From Seiridium cupressi (lineage: Eukaryota; Ascomycota; Sordariomycetes; Amphisphaeriales; Sporocadaceae), in the NCBI GenBank assembly GCA_036674765.1, contig JARVKI010000134.1:1-64000 (forward strand): a stretch of 64,000 nucleotides of DNA. Direction: 5' to 3'. A program made the translations under genes and the position numbers. Of this stretch, positions 1-12,269 are shown piece by piece; the stretch's first letter is position 1, and every line of letters starts with the position of its first letter. The notes under the pieces are model-generated. The model saw only the letters and a list, made by a program, of their open reading frames with translations, searched no databases and was not told where the DNA came from.

Positions 1-73
<73 letters not shown>
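1..73. repeat. poly-C homopolymer at window edge
   Basis: The first 73 bases are all C. Such a run is not expected in ordinary fungal DNA and is not a telomere repeat (fungal telomeres are usually TTAGGG). It most likely marks a contig end extended by a sequencing artefact. Bases 74-636 that follow show no convincing gene. Confidence 0.9.
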
Positions 74-75
<2 letters not shown>

Positions 76-636
76 AGGTAGGTCCGCGCTCAGTGAACTC
101 GGCGTTACGGCGCACCTGTGTTTTAAGCTTCAACTAGGCGGAAAAGGGCCAATTCTGGCCTCCCCCCGTCGGCGCGCGATTAGGGGACCAGACAATCTCG
201 ACCTTGGGAATGATGGATTTTCTTTACCTTTTCTCCATCGCACGTCGTCAGCCAAGCGCGGCTTTCCCGGCCCTGTGGCTATTTCCAGACCGAGTTTTGT
301 CCTGCCTCCGAAGGGGAGGAGACAATGATAGCTACGGCATCTTGCATCATCGTCACCACGATATTTTCTCTTCGTGTCGATTTCTGACGTCCAACCACGT
401 AGTTATTACAGAACTTTGGCCGAGGGTCGCATTCAACCAACGACCATCGTCAAATTTGTAACTTCCTGCCGGCTATTGAACATTTACTCCTGTACTGCTC
501 TAGAAGCAAAAATTCTATCCTATGTTATATTGCGCTACCCTATATTGTTCGTGGGCATTCGTGGTGGCAATTGCTCATAACAGCTCGTTATTATACCTGG
601 CAGTCTCCAATGACGTCTACGAGGTGTAGACCCAGC

Positions 637-1964
637 ATGTCTGGTGCCATTGAGGACGTCCTCAGTCCTCTTCTGTGCGTCATCCCAGTCGAAGTAAGCC
701 CTGGTACAAAATCAAAAGCGAAACGTTCTCGATCGCTAATATGCTATAGGTCCGCCTTATAATCTTCGAGTTCGCTGTGAAAATTGACAAGGTCGTGGTA
801 CCGCGCCAGATCACAGAACACTCGAACAAGTTCACCTGGGGCGAACGCAAGCAAGTGCCTGTCCACGACCACCCGGGGAACCGTGACTATGTCTGGGAGT
901 GTCAGGAAAACGAGCGACTCGCTGTCGCCTCATTGAACCTGACGTGCAAGCAATTCTATGAGGAGCTGAGGGACTATCCTGTCTTCTACAGGGTGAACCA
1001 ATTCCACTTTGAGATGGAGGATCTGGTACCATACCTCGCCGCCATCACCCCGCAGCGGCGCAATGTGATTCAAAACATTGCATTGACGGGGGCATGTGGG
1101 AGCACGTCTTGGGAGAACGAAGTCCCCAAGTCTAGGCGGTCTATAGCGCTGCGCAAACATGCATTCGCCTTGCTGTCTCAATGCCAGGGTCTACGGAACG
1201 TGCATGTCATCTTGGAGTCCCTCCACGGGATCCCGTGTACGGTTAAAACGGCCAGAACTTCCCGGAAAGAATTCAGCCCAAGTGCCGTGCAGCAAGCTGT
1301 CGAATTCGCCGGGCTCGACATCGGTGGCACAGATCGTGCATGCGGCTATTGCCCGGTACATCCATCTACGCATACCAGATTCGAGATGCTCAAGCAAAAA
1401 CGACAAGACAACACAATGGACTACAAACTAGGGACACTCAAAAGGGAGTTATTACCGCGATATGACCCCGAAGGTCGGCTGCTGTGGAGAGTCCGGGAGA
1501 TCCTAAGCATCAGGCGCGGCTCTCGGGGCCCCAAGTGTCAAGTGAAGTGGTGGAACACGGGAAGCAAGGCCACAGTGGAATGGGAGGATGCCGGATCACT
1601 GATGTCGCAGGAAGGGCTGGAGCTCTTCCGCAAGTTTTATGATGATTCAGCAGAGAAATACACGAACTTCGCAAGGAGCACCACGTCAAAACGCGATCTA
1701 GAAGCCGAGCTTGCAAGATTCTTCGCCATTCCCGCACCGGCTGACATCCAGGCTCTACAAATAGACCTGTTCAAAAAGCGAGCCCTCCAGAGTCGGTGGA
1801 GGCGGCTTCAGAGAGACTACGAGCGCGCAGTGTATTTGCTGAGAGCATATCATGTCATTGCAACAGAACGGGAGCGGAAAGATAATTTGACCAAGAGAGC
1901 GGCGCTCGACTCTCCACCTGATACACAGTCCAGGAAGCGGACAAAGGTCCGGGGCAGTAAATGA
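637..1964 (+). CDS. F-box-like protein with chromo-like segment
   Basis: Two exons, 637-693 and 750-1964, joined across a 56-nt intron (GTAAGC...TATAG) give about 423 aa. The join reads IPVE|VRLIIFEFAV, which matches the start of fungal F-box-like/2EXR-type domains; it is followed by LAVASLNLTCKQFYEEL and an ITPQRR stretch typical of these proteins. Around residues 265-305, a WRVREIL...QVKWW...ATVEWED pattern resembles a chromo or chromo-shadow fold. The C-terminus is basic (KRTKVRG), possibly nuclear. An in-frame ATG at 610 is an alternative start. Function is unknown. The F-box reading is by family resemblance; the chromo-like call is weaker. It looks like a normal resident gene, not part of the metabolite cluster. 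Confidence 0.75.
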
Positions 1965-2996
1965 CACCAGCAGTGTTTCCACTATCCCGCGCACATGCAT
2001 TTTTGAGTATCCAGAGAAAGGGTATATCGACACTTCTGTTTACTCATTGATTATATTTGCAGAACAATTGCGTTGGCGGTCACGATCGTGGTTTCGGGAA
2101 GGAGTGTTTGCATATGCAACTGGCGTTAATCTCTTGATCATCGGTATTACACAAGCGAGCAATCACTTCCATCTAGGGCTGGAATTTCCAGTCGTATGAC
2201 AACGATGAGAACTACATTTTTGGAGGCCGTACATACACTTAGAATAGAAGGCGGCAACGCCGACTTGAACTAATGCATACAATATATGTTTCAGACATTC
2301 TTAATTCACAGTGTGTACCAGAGCTCTCGCCATATAAACAACGTTAAGAAAAGAAAAAGAAAAAAGGTAGTGGAAAGAAAGAGAATTGGTCCAAAAATGC
2401 AATATTCAATCAGAGATCCGACTAATCACACGAAGAGCCTCGTTTAGCTTTGCTAATTGAATTGTACAGAGGACCATATGCAGAACAAGAGGCGGCTGGG
2501 AAAAGTTGATTGTTTTTCAAAAAATGAATAAGTAATAACACTCGCTTCCCAGCTATGTTTATTCGTAATTATCACGGCGGTCGAGGCGATTTCTAGTTTT
2601 ATCGTAACTATGGAGTATAGTCTGTGGGTTTGGAAGGCGCATTTCATCTCCAAAACTGCATCTTGGCTATCTTGAATCTTCCTTTCGAGTCTTTACAAGT
2701 GTTCTTTCCCCCCAGGTTTTAATAGATGACCTTCAGATTATCATAGGTGTTCTTTAGGTCCGCACATGTCTATTATAGTTCATCGGTCTTTCTACAGACT
2801 TTGGGGATCTTGCCTACAGCCGTTCGATTTTCCCCCGTCAACTATACACAAGTTGCGCTTTCTTCAAGACCAAACAAATACTGAGCCGAATTCCCTGCAT
2901 AATAATCGTCTGTATCATTCATGGAAGAGTTAAATGCGAGAGAGGGGTGGAAGCGGAGGAGGAAAAAGAAGAAAAAAAGAAAAAAAAAAGAAGGCA
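1965..2996. other. AT-rich intergenic region
   Basis: No supportable gene. It contains purine runs and a GA/A-rich tract at about 2940-2992. On the minus strand that tract is a T-run directly downstream of the tRNA-like element and could serve as its Pol III terminator. Confidence 0.6.
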
Positions 2997-3066
2997 ATCT
3001 TTCCCCGGAATCGAACCCGGGTACTTCATGGACCTTTTAATTTTCTACCAGTTACGCCACACAGAT
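2997..3066 (-). pseudogene. degenerate tRNA-like Pol III element
   Basis: On the minus strand this 70-nt stretch holds a consensus-matching A box (TGGCGTAACTGG) and B box (GGTTCGATTCC) at tRNA-like spacing, with a TTCGATT T-loop and a partly paired T-stem. Acceptor pairing is only partial (ATCT with AGAT) and no clean anticodon stem forms, so I read it as a tRNA relic or tRNA-derived element, not a working tRNA. A long T-run follows on the same strand. The anticodon cannot be assigned. Confidence 0.5.
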
Positions 3067-3089
3067 GACCATGTAATGATCTTTGGACG

Positions 3090-3160
3090 GCTGGTGAGAA
3101 TTGAACGTCTCTCACAATACATCAAGGCAAACAGCACCTACCTGGCTCATCCTGATTCGG
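3090..3160 (-). pseudogene. second, weaker tRNA-like remnant
   Basis: Just upstream on the same strand is a D-arm-like GAGCCAGGTAGGTGC and a T-arm-like GTTCAATTCTC. The B box differs from consensus by a G-to-A change, as RIP or simple decay would give. Stems are poor. It may be the remains of a tandem tRNA pair. Confidence 0.25.
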
Positions 3161-6100
3161 GCCAACCGAAGTGTGGGGTGGTCAAAAACCATTCCACTCT
3201 CTGCTAACCATTATATTTCAATTCCTTGAAGAGCCCAGAAACATCTACAGCAAAGAAACTTGACACGTTGTTTGGATCTTCCTCTCCGCAATATACAGGA
3301 ACCGGCGGGTAAGGGAATGGTGCCTCGTGAAGTCAACACTGCCGCCCGCTACGAGGCGAGATGCCACAATCATGTCTAGGGATTCCTTATCTCAACCCAG
3401 ATGCTGAGCACGACCAACTCACTGAAAATGTCTGCACCTAGCCCGCCAGTTCTATGCGACTTGGTTGAGGCCTCGAAGAACCGAAAACTCGGAGATCCTC
3501 GCAGGCTTCTTTGCGAAACCCTAGAATGGGATGATGAACTCTGTAGTCCTTCCAGAACCTACTCTACTATCCAGAATTTACTCTCAAGCCAATCGTGGCG
3601 CACCTATGCCGTTCACCACCCCAAGTCATGGTACTACCTAAGGAATAGCAACTGGGAGAATATTGAAAAAGTTCCACAAGGAGGTTAATGATTCATGTTG
3701 AAGAATGTGGAGTCGCACTCTGACCGAGTCAGCGATGTAGCAACAATCGGAACAAAGGGCTTGAGAAACTGTAAAATTATATGAGATTCTCCATGATATC
3801 GTGAGCACGAAGACTATGCTTGGAGGCCTGCTGACTCAGTAATCCAGGCTAAAGAGTGTAGACTGATCATGACTTGAATACAATCAAAGACAAATAAGTT
3901 CGATCCGGGCCACCGTGCTTTACAAGCCGACGCCACATTAGAATTATTCTTGTTCATGGGATGTCATTGATAAATGTCGGGTTCGGCGACCATATCATGT
4001 CCGTTTCAACATTGGAGCCCCGTTTACTCGACGCCCGGTATCATGTACCGTCGTGTACTCCGGGGAACCGATAGAACCAAGAGTGATTTTAAGGTTAGGT
4101 TTCATATTTCGATCGAAAGTCGATACACCGTATTTCAGGTGCGGAGTAAATCAAAACACCTAGAGCACGGTTAATTAGTCTCTACCGAATCAGAGATCAG
4201 AAAACCTCGAGATAATATCGTAGAAGAGTTTCAAGATTTGTAAACTTTTCTTTTCTGCCATCAGTGGATTTGACAGCAGGATCAGCAGGATTTTTGCCTC
4301 CCATCAGCCTAGTGGTATTGTCTATCCCGCACCTGAGATGCGGCAAATGCGGTACAATAGGCCGCTGATAGAGACAAAAAGCACGACGTTCATGAATAAT
4401 TGATATGCAGTCTTAAATCCAATCTTCCCGAGCCTTCCACGCCACCACGATTTAGACACAGTAGCGGATAGCTTATCGTGTTAAGGGCTCGCAATTAACC
4501 TGCGAGGCCTGCAAGGCTGAGAATCCAAATGTTCTGAAGAAGTGCATCAACATTGGGCGAGGTCTTTTTGTCAACAAATGACATGCTAGAGAGAAAAGCC
4601 CAAATGTTTGGTGGCGATTGCGAAAGTGTGCGACTCCAGGAATTCTGTCTAGAACCAACAATTTTTGTTTACCAACGTAAATGCATGTTGAGGTGCGTCG
4701 GTGAATCAAATGTTGGTCGCGGCCATAGATGGACGCATCATCACTTTTTTACAGCCACAATTTTGAGTGTGCAAGTGCCATCCGGCCCGAGACACCGATA
4801 GCAACGCTCTTACCCACGCAGTGGCTCGGGTCAAGCCACAAACCCAGTCACATTGGGGATTTTGCTAGCGTTAGCCGGAAAAGGGAAGCCGCGGCAGCTT
4901 TGCCTAATGCGAGGCTTCTTAAACCAGGAAACGCGGTAGCTGGATTGTTGCCATCGCCATGGCCGTGTTCTTCCAGGACACAGGCTCGGACTCATCACCC
5001 CTCTCTAGCATGCCTCGAGGCCACTGGCCCAGAGGTGGTAGGTAGGTCCAGAGAAGTTTGGTTCTCGGCCGATACAGTCCCGAGACCGCTCCATGCCTCA
5101 TCTGTGGATGCTAGGCCGCATTCCGATTCTGGAATGAAAACCGAAGGCGAATGACGACTAAAGCTTGCCCACAGCATTGAGTGACTTGTCCATGTTGGGC
5201 CAAAAATCGGCACACAAAGAGTGGAAGACGGCGGTATGGTAACGATTTCGCCAGGCTGAGAGATCGAGACTGCCCATTTAAGCGTCATAGGTGAGGCTGA
5301 AAGGCCACAGGGTGTCTGGGTTGGGGGAATTAGCGCCCTTGTTAGCAAGAGTTCCCAAGCCACGGAACACGGGACACGGGGATGCGGGACAGAGATCTGG
5401 CAACACGCGGCTGTCCAAGCCTGTCTAGTATTTTGATCTGAAGATCCGATGCACCTTCACGGCACTCTTGTGCATGCTTGAAACTAGGGGCGAGTAGGTA
5501 CAAAGGCACACGTGCCAGAAGAGGCAATTCACTAGATCTATGCGCTAGTGAGACTTGATGGGAAAGGTTAGTACGAGGAGATTTCGACAACAATAACGGA
5601 CAGAGGAGAAGGCGTGGCTAAGATAGCTTCGATGAAACTCGATTGCCCGGTATTGACCTGGTTCCGGGAATCAGGACTACAGTTGTGATCAGAACTATTC
5701 ACAGCCGCTAAAGGAAGACTGGACGGCTCATCGGGGGCCATGCTGCCCAAAGTAGCGGTACTTTTACGCAAGTGCCTGTTAAAAAGTCCTAAGGCACACC
5801 GGACCCTATTAATGTCGCTGAATAGTCGTTGATCTTTAGGGGTTTCTCAATATGGACGTTCTCGAAATGGGCTTGACTAATGCATGCTAGTATTCGCAGT
5901 TGTGTTTCAGCGTTGTAGGTCACGGGGGGTGTGACTTGCATGAGGTGAGAAGCAAGCGCTTTGACGAGAGAAGATTCAATGTGGAAACTAAACTCATGCA
6001 GGCCTGTGAGCGCATTGGAAGTCGTGACGCAGTTGAAAACAAGGGTATGCTTCTAGAACCCCATTCGCCAGGAGCACGACAAGTAAAGTTGGGACAAAAC

Positions 6101-7488
6101 CCTAAACCATTTAGAATTCGAGGACTCGCAAGACCCTACCAGTTCCATATCGTGCGTTAGTAGGCATTGCACACACAAGGTTTCAGGGTCGCATGTTGCT
6201 AAACAACGACCATCTATTATCTGCTCTTGACTTTGCCTTGAAGCCGGCTCTGCACGCTGTCCATCGCAGTTCTTTCCAGCCGTCGGCCGGGGCCCATTCG
6301 CTTCGGATGCAATTGTCAGTTGTCTAGACCCCACGCGGCCGGGTCTACGTCACAGCCCAGAGATTCAACTCCACGGGGCGACAAGCTCCCGGCGAAGGAC
6401 CCGCTGGAAGGATCCCTCTAGTACCCCAAGTCGTGTTCTTCAGCTGATGCGTTGCGAATTTCTCAGCCGGCCATTGCAGGAAAACTGCACGTCCGAAAGC
6501 GAACCCTTCATCGAGTCATGGGTAAATAAGAAGCGCGCACTAGGTCCCAAGTAACGCAAAGGTCACCTTGGCTGCCGTTACATGGATCACAGGCACACGA
6601 ATCTAATCTGCCGTCACACGTTTTCCGTCCTGATGGAAACTTTGTAGCGCTCACTACACAAATTTCTGCCAGGCGAATCAAGGGTCCTGCAAGGCAGGGC
6701 CCCACAGCCGAGTCTTCTGGACGACCCAGGAAGCATGCTTTTCCCACTGCTTGGCGAGGAAATGCCAGGCCAGTGTCGCCCGTCGGTACATATTGGTCCT
6801 CCTCATCGAGATCGCCACTGGAGTCTCCGACACCTGACCAATGGCAGCCGTTGAAGTCTACGACTATGGCCGTTGAGGTACCGCTACTGACGCATTACTT
6901 CTTTCTGTACATCTCTGCTGGCCCAACTGAGACAGCGGCCCCAGGACCCCTCCACACCCTTCTGTCGGGTCGCACCTTTGATCTTCGGATACATGTATGA
7001 TGACCTCCTACATCTTTGACGCGCCATACTCCGCAGAGCTCCATACTGCACAGCTGGATTCCATTACCAATGCTCTAGACCCTCTCTTTTCCAAACGCTA
7101 TTAGGCGTCCCAATTCCCGCCCCTTCCAACCAGCTTGGAACCTGTTGCTGCTTGTGGATACTAAGTATTATCGCCAGCTGTGACGCCGACCACTATTGAG
7201 CCACTAAGACTCGCCTTCGTACCTTTATCACCGGGCCCAACACTGGCCGCTGCATCTCAGGGTCTATACTGCGGAACACTACGGGCTTCTTGCGATTCTA
7301 GTTACCCAGTAACGCATCGCTCACGCCGCTCCATTTCCGAGGCAGCGCAGAATAAGGCCGTCTACGCCCCCAGCTCTTCTCACCTTATATATCCTGCGCT
7401 CGCGCTGGGACAAGGTATCGACCGTGGCGCAGATACGTCGTTCCCGAAAAACACCTTCCGGCACAGGTCTGGGTGCTAGATCTTTTTC
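3161..7488. other. long gene-poor region
   Basis: About 4.3 kb without a gene I can support. Many short overlapping frames exist on both strands, none with a recognisable domain or convincing splice structure. The best single candidate is a 3428-3688 (+) frame of about 86 aa with ordinary composition and no recognised family. The last few hundred bases are presumably the promoter and 5' UTR of the RING-LON gene. Confidence 0.5.
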
Positions 7489-9228
7489 ATGTCATCAGTC
7501 CAAGCACAAACCAGCCCGACAGTACCAGCACCGTCAACGCCGTCCCGAAGCCTCACGTCTCACTCGTCGCATTCTGAGAAGAGTGATGACCCGGGCCGCA
7601 ATCCGGCCGGCACCGAGGATGTCGCCGCTGCCTCAGGTATGTTATTGAGCGGCTCCAAGGACGTTCGAGAAATCATAAGACTCGTACAATGCGGCGTATG
7701 TTCCCGCATACTACAGCACCCGACGACTTTGCCCTGCGGACGCAGCTGTTGCCAAAGCTGCATTCCGCCAACCCATCTCCGAACAAATATCTCGTGGCCG
7801 GCGACAGCCAACCGACTGTATGGATTCGAATGCCCTTTTGCAGAATGTAAAAAAGACCATGCTATTGGGGATTGTGGCGTCGACGTTACCTTGAATAAAG
7901 TTCTGGACATAATTGGCGTGGCTGTAACTCAGGAGCGGGAACTCCTACAGACGTCCAATGCCTCCGTGTATATAACCGTCCAAAACCAATGGGAAGTCGC
8001 CGGCCTTTCCACTCTGGAGGAAAAGGAGACAGTTCCCCAACTCTTCAAGGGCGGACGGATTGTGTCTACTTATTCGATGGCCGAAACTGGGCGGCTCGGC
8101 TATGGCTGTGAGGTGACTTATACGGCTGTGGGGGTGACGGATGAGGAAGTCACTGCCATTGACCTGCCAGCTTTTGAGAGCTTGAAAGAATCAGTGCGGA
8201 CAGAAATGGACTGCCAAATTTGCTATGCTCTCTTTTTGGATCCACTGACAACAGCTTGTGGCCATACGTTCTGCCGAAACTGCCTTCATCGGACACTGGG
8301 CAACTCTGAACATTGTCCCATATGCCGAAGGGTTCTTTGCATACAACCACAGGTCCATGCAGGTTCAGCACCATCCAACGAGCGTCTCACGAAAATGATC
8401 AATGGATTTTGGGCAGATATCATTGCAGTGCGCGCGCAGAATGTCCGCGCCGAGCTGCAGGCCGAGCTTGCCGGTGACTTCGACATCCCGATTTTCGTCT
8501 GCACCCTCTCATTCCCAACTATGCCAACGTTTCTCCATGTTTTCGAGCCCCGTTACCGTCGTATGATACGTCGAGCTATGGAGGGGGATCGCACTTTTGG
8601 CATGGTACTCGGCACCACAGCAACCAACGCGAACAGCCGAAACTTCCATGAGGTTGGAACATTACTACGTATTATCAACATCGAATTCTTCCCAGATGGA
8701 CGCAGCCTACTCGAATCAGTCGGAGTATCACGTTTCAAGGTCATTCGACATGGAAATCTCGACGGCTATATCGTAGGGAAAATTGAGAAAATCGATGACG
8801 TCAGCTTGGCAGATGAGGAAGCCATGGAAATCTCGGAGACCATGAGCGGTCAAGGTGTTCAGGAATTTATCCAACCCACTCGGGGGGAAACCCCGGCGGC
8901 CTTGGATCCGGCATCTCCTCAGCAACTGGAGGAAGCCAGCACACTCACCGTTGAAGACTTGGAAACCAAGTCGACGCGCGAATTGTTGGACATCGGAGTC
9001 GGCTTCGTGAACAAAATGCGCACACGGAGTGTTTCTTGGTTGGCCGCCAGGGTACTGGCTGTCTTTGGTGAATGCCCAAATGATCCCGTGGTATTTCCAT
9101 GGTGGTTCGCCAGTGTACTACCCGTCAGCGATGAAGAGAAGTATCGACTCCTCGGAACATCCAGCGTCCGACAACGCATGAAAATTTGCTGTCGGTGGAT
9201 TGTCGAATGGGAATCAAGCAGATGGTGA
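7489..9228 (+). CDS. RING-RING-LON domain protein (LONRF-like)
   Basis: Single-exon, 579 aa. After a Ser/Thr/Pro-rich leader come two RING-type zinc fingers: one beginning near residue 68 (CGVC...LPCGRSCCQSCI) and a canonical C3HC4 RING near 238-275 (CQICYALF...CGHTFCRNCL...CPICRR). A LON substrate-binding domain follows, starting with IPIFVCTLSFPTMPTFLHVFEP-type residues near 330. There is no Lon ATPase or protease domain. By family this is a probable E3 ubiquitin ligase acting in protein quality control. It is conserved in filamentous fungi and serves as a normal-genome anchor left of the accessory region. Confidence 0.92.
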   Translation: MSSVQAQTSPTVPAPSTPSRSLTSHSSHSEKSDDPGRNPAGTEDVAAASGMLLSGSKDVREIIRLVQCGVCSRILQHPTTLPCGRSCCQSCIPPTHLRTNISWPATANRLYGFECPFAECKKDHAIGDCGVDVTLNKVLDIIGVAVTQERELLQTSNASVYITVQNQWEVAGLSTLEEKETVPQLFKGGRIVSTYSMAETGRLGYGCEVTYTAVGVTDEEVTAIDLPAFESLKESVRTEMDCQICYALFLDPLTTACGHTFCRNCLHRTLGNSEHCPICRRVLCIQPQVHAGSAPSNERLTKMINGFWADIIAVRAQNVRAELQAELAGDFDIPIFVCTLSFPTMPTFLHVFEPRYRRMIRRAMEGDRTFGMVLGTTATNANSRNFHEVGTLLRIINIEFFPDGRSLLESVGVSRFKVIRHGNLDGYIVGKIEKIDDVSLADEEAMEISETMSGQGVQEFIQPTRGETPAALDPASPQQLEEASTLTVEDLETKSTRELLDIGVGFVNKMRTRSVSWLAARVLAVFGECPNDPVVFPWWFASVLPVSDEEKYRLLGTSSVRQRMKICCRWIVEWESSRW

Positions 9229-10921
9229 GCATATTCTTCTTAATGCTCCTTACGACACACCCCCTTTTTCTTATTTCGGGCTTCTTTGCCCTCGATGTCG
9301 CCCAATTTTGGATAAAAAAAAACAAAAAGTCCTTGCAAAAACTTTGGCATTGACGGGTGTTTTCCAGGACTATCTCAGATTGCCTTGTCTTATGACTTGG
9401 ATCCGTCGGCGTGCTTGTATTTTTGGTTCTTGCCTTGGTTCTGAGCCCCGACCTACAATAGACTTCACTGGAGGTTGCATGGCGTTTGGGAAGGATCTTG
9501 ATGCATTTCAGAGACATTGATTATCATACTAGTGATACCACAACAGCGGGTTTGCTAGAACCGCTGCAGCTTGCATTGCACTTTTTCATTTTTTCTTCTT
9601 CATTTCGTTCCTGCATATATAGTTCTGCATGAGGAGTAAACATGTGCTCCTCCATCTATATTATGACTATTTCGCTATTCCTTCTTTCATGTTATGGTGT
9701 CCATCGTCGTAATTGATAAACCAGATACCAAACTATACAGATTTCTCGACCTTCCCATTCCTTGATCACACCTTATATCCCAGTTTAACGAGCATCTAAC
9801 CCTTGGCAGGATATATAACCCATAAGTGCCCGAGCTACACAATTTCCCTTTCTGTATCAGACGACCTCTGGCACCTATGCATAATTATAGGCACGTAGTT
9901 GCCAGGAAACCACAAAGGCACAGTCATGTATAGAACAAAAAACCGCCAACATCGTTGATCTGGTCTCGTCCTGAGCGCACAGCCCTTCTTTCTTTTCAGT
10001 TATCGCCAAGCTGATGCCCAGTGGAAAGGTGACAAATCAATCACAATAGCTGGCAAAGCATGCACCAAATCCCCAAAATAAATATAGCTATCACGTAGTC
10101 CTGCATGGTTACCAGGAAAATGTACCTGCTACTCGGTCATGACAAGTTTGAATTAATGGTAATGTTTCTTGCTGTACTCGATTTGATGTTGTTGTATTTG
10201 TATAAAGGGCCGATCAGAATAGGGGCGTCCGACAGCCCAGAATGCGTTTAAAAGATAATTGCAGGGAGGAAAGTGCTCGATTACTATTGAAAATGTGTAA
10301 AGACAATGTATGAAGAAGATGTGTAATGTTGTAGTTGCACTCGTGACCGGAATATACGTAGAAGATATCCCCAACTATAGACTTTGTGGGCAGTTTAGAC
10401 ACGCCAGGCAGGCCCCAAAGTCTTGTATTGAGAAGGTTTCATTGGCCAAATCAAGAGTTAGGGAAACCCGCAGTTCAGAGCTCCGCAACGACCCCAGAGA
10501 AGGTGCGTCTATACTTACAAGTTCTACGTTACAGTCTTGCTCGATCCTGACCGCAAGTGCAGGTCTGATCATGGCAAAGTACATGTAAGCATGGCACGGC
10601 TGAGGCCAAGACTGCTATGTGGTCAAAACGAATAATTTACTTGATAGATAACCACGACCAAATACTGGAGTACTTTGTATCAATTCGCTTCTACTAGGAA
10701 GCCGTATGCGCACAGTTACATAATCCGTAGACCCTCAACTCTATGTCCTTTGGTCGACAGCTCCACCTGCACGACAGGGCAGCTGACTAGGCCATATCGG
10801 GAGTGATGCAATAGTTTGGCGTGAATCGGGAATAGGCGAATTCTGTGTTACCTTCTTACTATAAACCGGAGTCAAATCGACGTTCTTATCTTTTGTAGTC
10901 CTGTCATAACTTTACTTTGCA
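9229..10921. other. intergenic region
   Basis: About 1.7 kb with no supportable gene. The last part should contain the promoter of the SDR that starts at 10922. Confidence 0.5.
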
Positions 10922-11808
10922 ATGTCTGGAAAATTCGTAGGTAAAGTCTTCATTGTCACGGGCGCTGCGAGCGGCATCGGGTAAGAGTCAACCTTTCCGC
11001 TGGTGGATCCCTAGCTTTCTATCAATTCACCTATACTCACATTTCCTTTGCTAAACTAGCCGCGCAACGGCGATCAAGCTCGCGGCCGAGGGCGCCTCTC
11101 TCTCGCTCTGCGACATCAACAAGGATGCCGTCTCGCGGGTCGTGAAGGAGCTCGCGACCGTTGGGAAGCACACGTACTTTCAGTGCGACGTCGGATCGAG
11201 CACGCGCTGCGAGGCCGCGATCCGCCACACGCTATCGGAGCTGGGCGGCATCGACTTCGTCTTCAACTGCGCCGGAATCAACCCCACAGCGCTGGCTATC
11301 ACGGACACCACCGATGACTACTTTGATAAGCTGGTCAACACCAATCTAAGGGGTCCTTACAATATCACTAGGTCGGTGGTTCCGCACCTCAAGTCGGGGG
11401 CTGCGATTGTCAATGTTTCGAGTACGGCCGGCCTGAGGGCTACCAAGGGGTTCTCTATTGTGAGTGCTTCAAACTTTTGTCATACATATCACATGTCTCG
11501 GAAAACTCTAAGATGTGCTGCAGTACTGTGCGACCAAGTTCGGCCTCATAGGCTTCACCAAGGCCATGGCCCTCGAGTTGGGCCCCAAGGGTATCAGGGT
11601 CAACGCCGTGGCACCCGGTCCGATCGACACACCGACAATGGCCGGTAACGTGGCCGGTGGTGATGCCAATGAGAAGTTAGTGGCCGACATCGCACTGGGT
11701 CGGTTGGGGCAGCCCGAGGAGGTTGCGGATGCTGTCATATTTCTGTTCAGCGATGAGAGCAAGTTCATGAACGGTAGCATTGTTGAAGTGCACGGAGGGA
11801 CGAGATAG
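10922..11808 (+). CDS. short-chain dehydrogenase/reductase (classical SDR)
   Basis: Three exons, 10922-10980, 11060-11459 and 11524-11808 (introns of 79 and 64 nt, GT-AG), encode 247 aa. The nucleotide-binding motif TGAASGIG is split by intron 1. An NCAG version of NNAG follows, then the catalytic Ser (NVSSTAG) and YxxxK (YCATK) immediately after intron 2. The C-terminal GRLGQPEEVA...FLFSDESKFMNG pattern is that of FabG-like SDRs. NAD(P)-dependent reduction or oxidation of a carbonyl/alcohol is expected; the substrate is unknown. It lies 2.5 kb beyond the 3' end of the PKS-NRPS with a HET fragment between, so cluster membership is uncertain. Confidence 0.9.
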
Positions 11809-12269
11809 TCCAAAGTGCACCTTCTTTGGTGTTAAAATGCAGAAACAACCCAGATGAGGGTATTCCGCCATTAGAACTTTTGCAGTAAATACAACAGTTT
11901 CCGGCGGTTTCCGTGCAGAGTAAAGCAAGTCTCGTCCATTATGCAAGAAATAATACAATTATTATTGTAGATGTATTTGGTTAGGTCTAAGTTGCTATAC
12001 CACTGTTTTTATATAGCTTATCCGGCTTGTCCTTAAACCTAAACTGGTTTTTATAATTATCGACTTTTAAAATCTCTTGCCCCGGCTATCTTAGTAGGTT
12101 TTTTCTAAAAGTCCCACCTACTCTTGATTATCTTTCGAGATCGTACATAGTGATCATGTAAACGCTACCTGAGTACCTAGTGGGAATTGATGGCAGAGCT
12201 GACAGGACGAAAAGGAAGAAGAACAGAAACAGAAACCCGAAAAGCAATCAGTTTTAGTAAAGTAGTCGC

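Noticed and set aside
4473..7479. Several 70-140 aa frames on both strands
   Set aside because: Overlapping, no recognisable domains, no consistent splice sites, and random-like composition.
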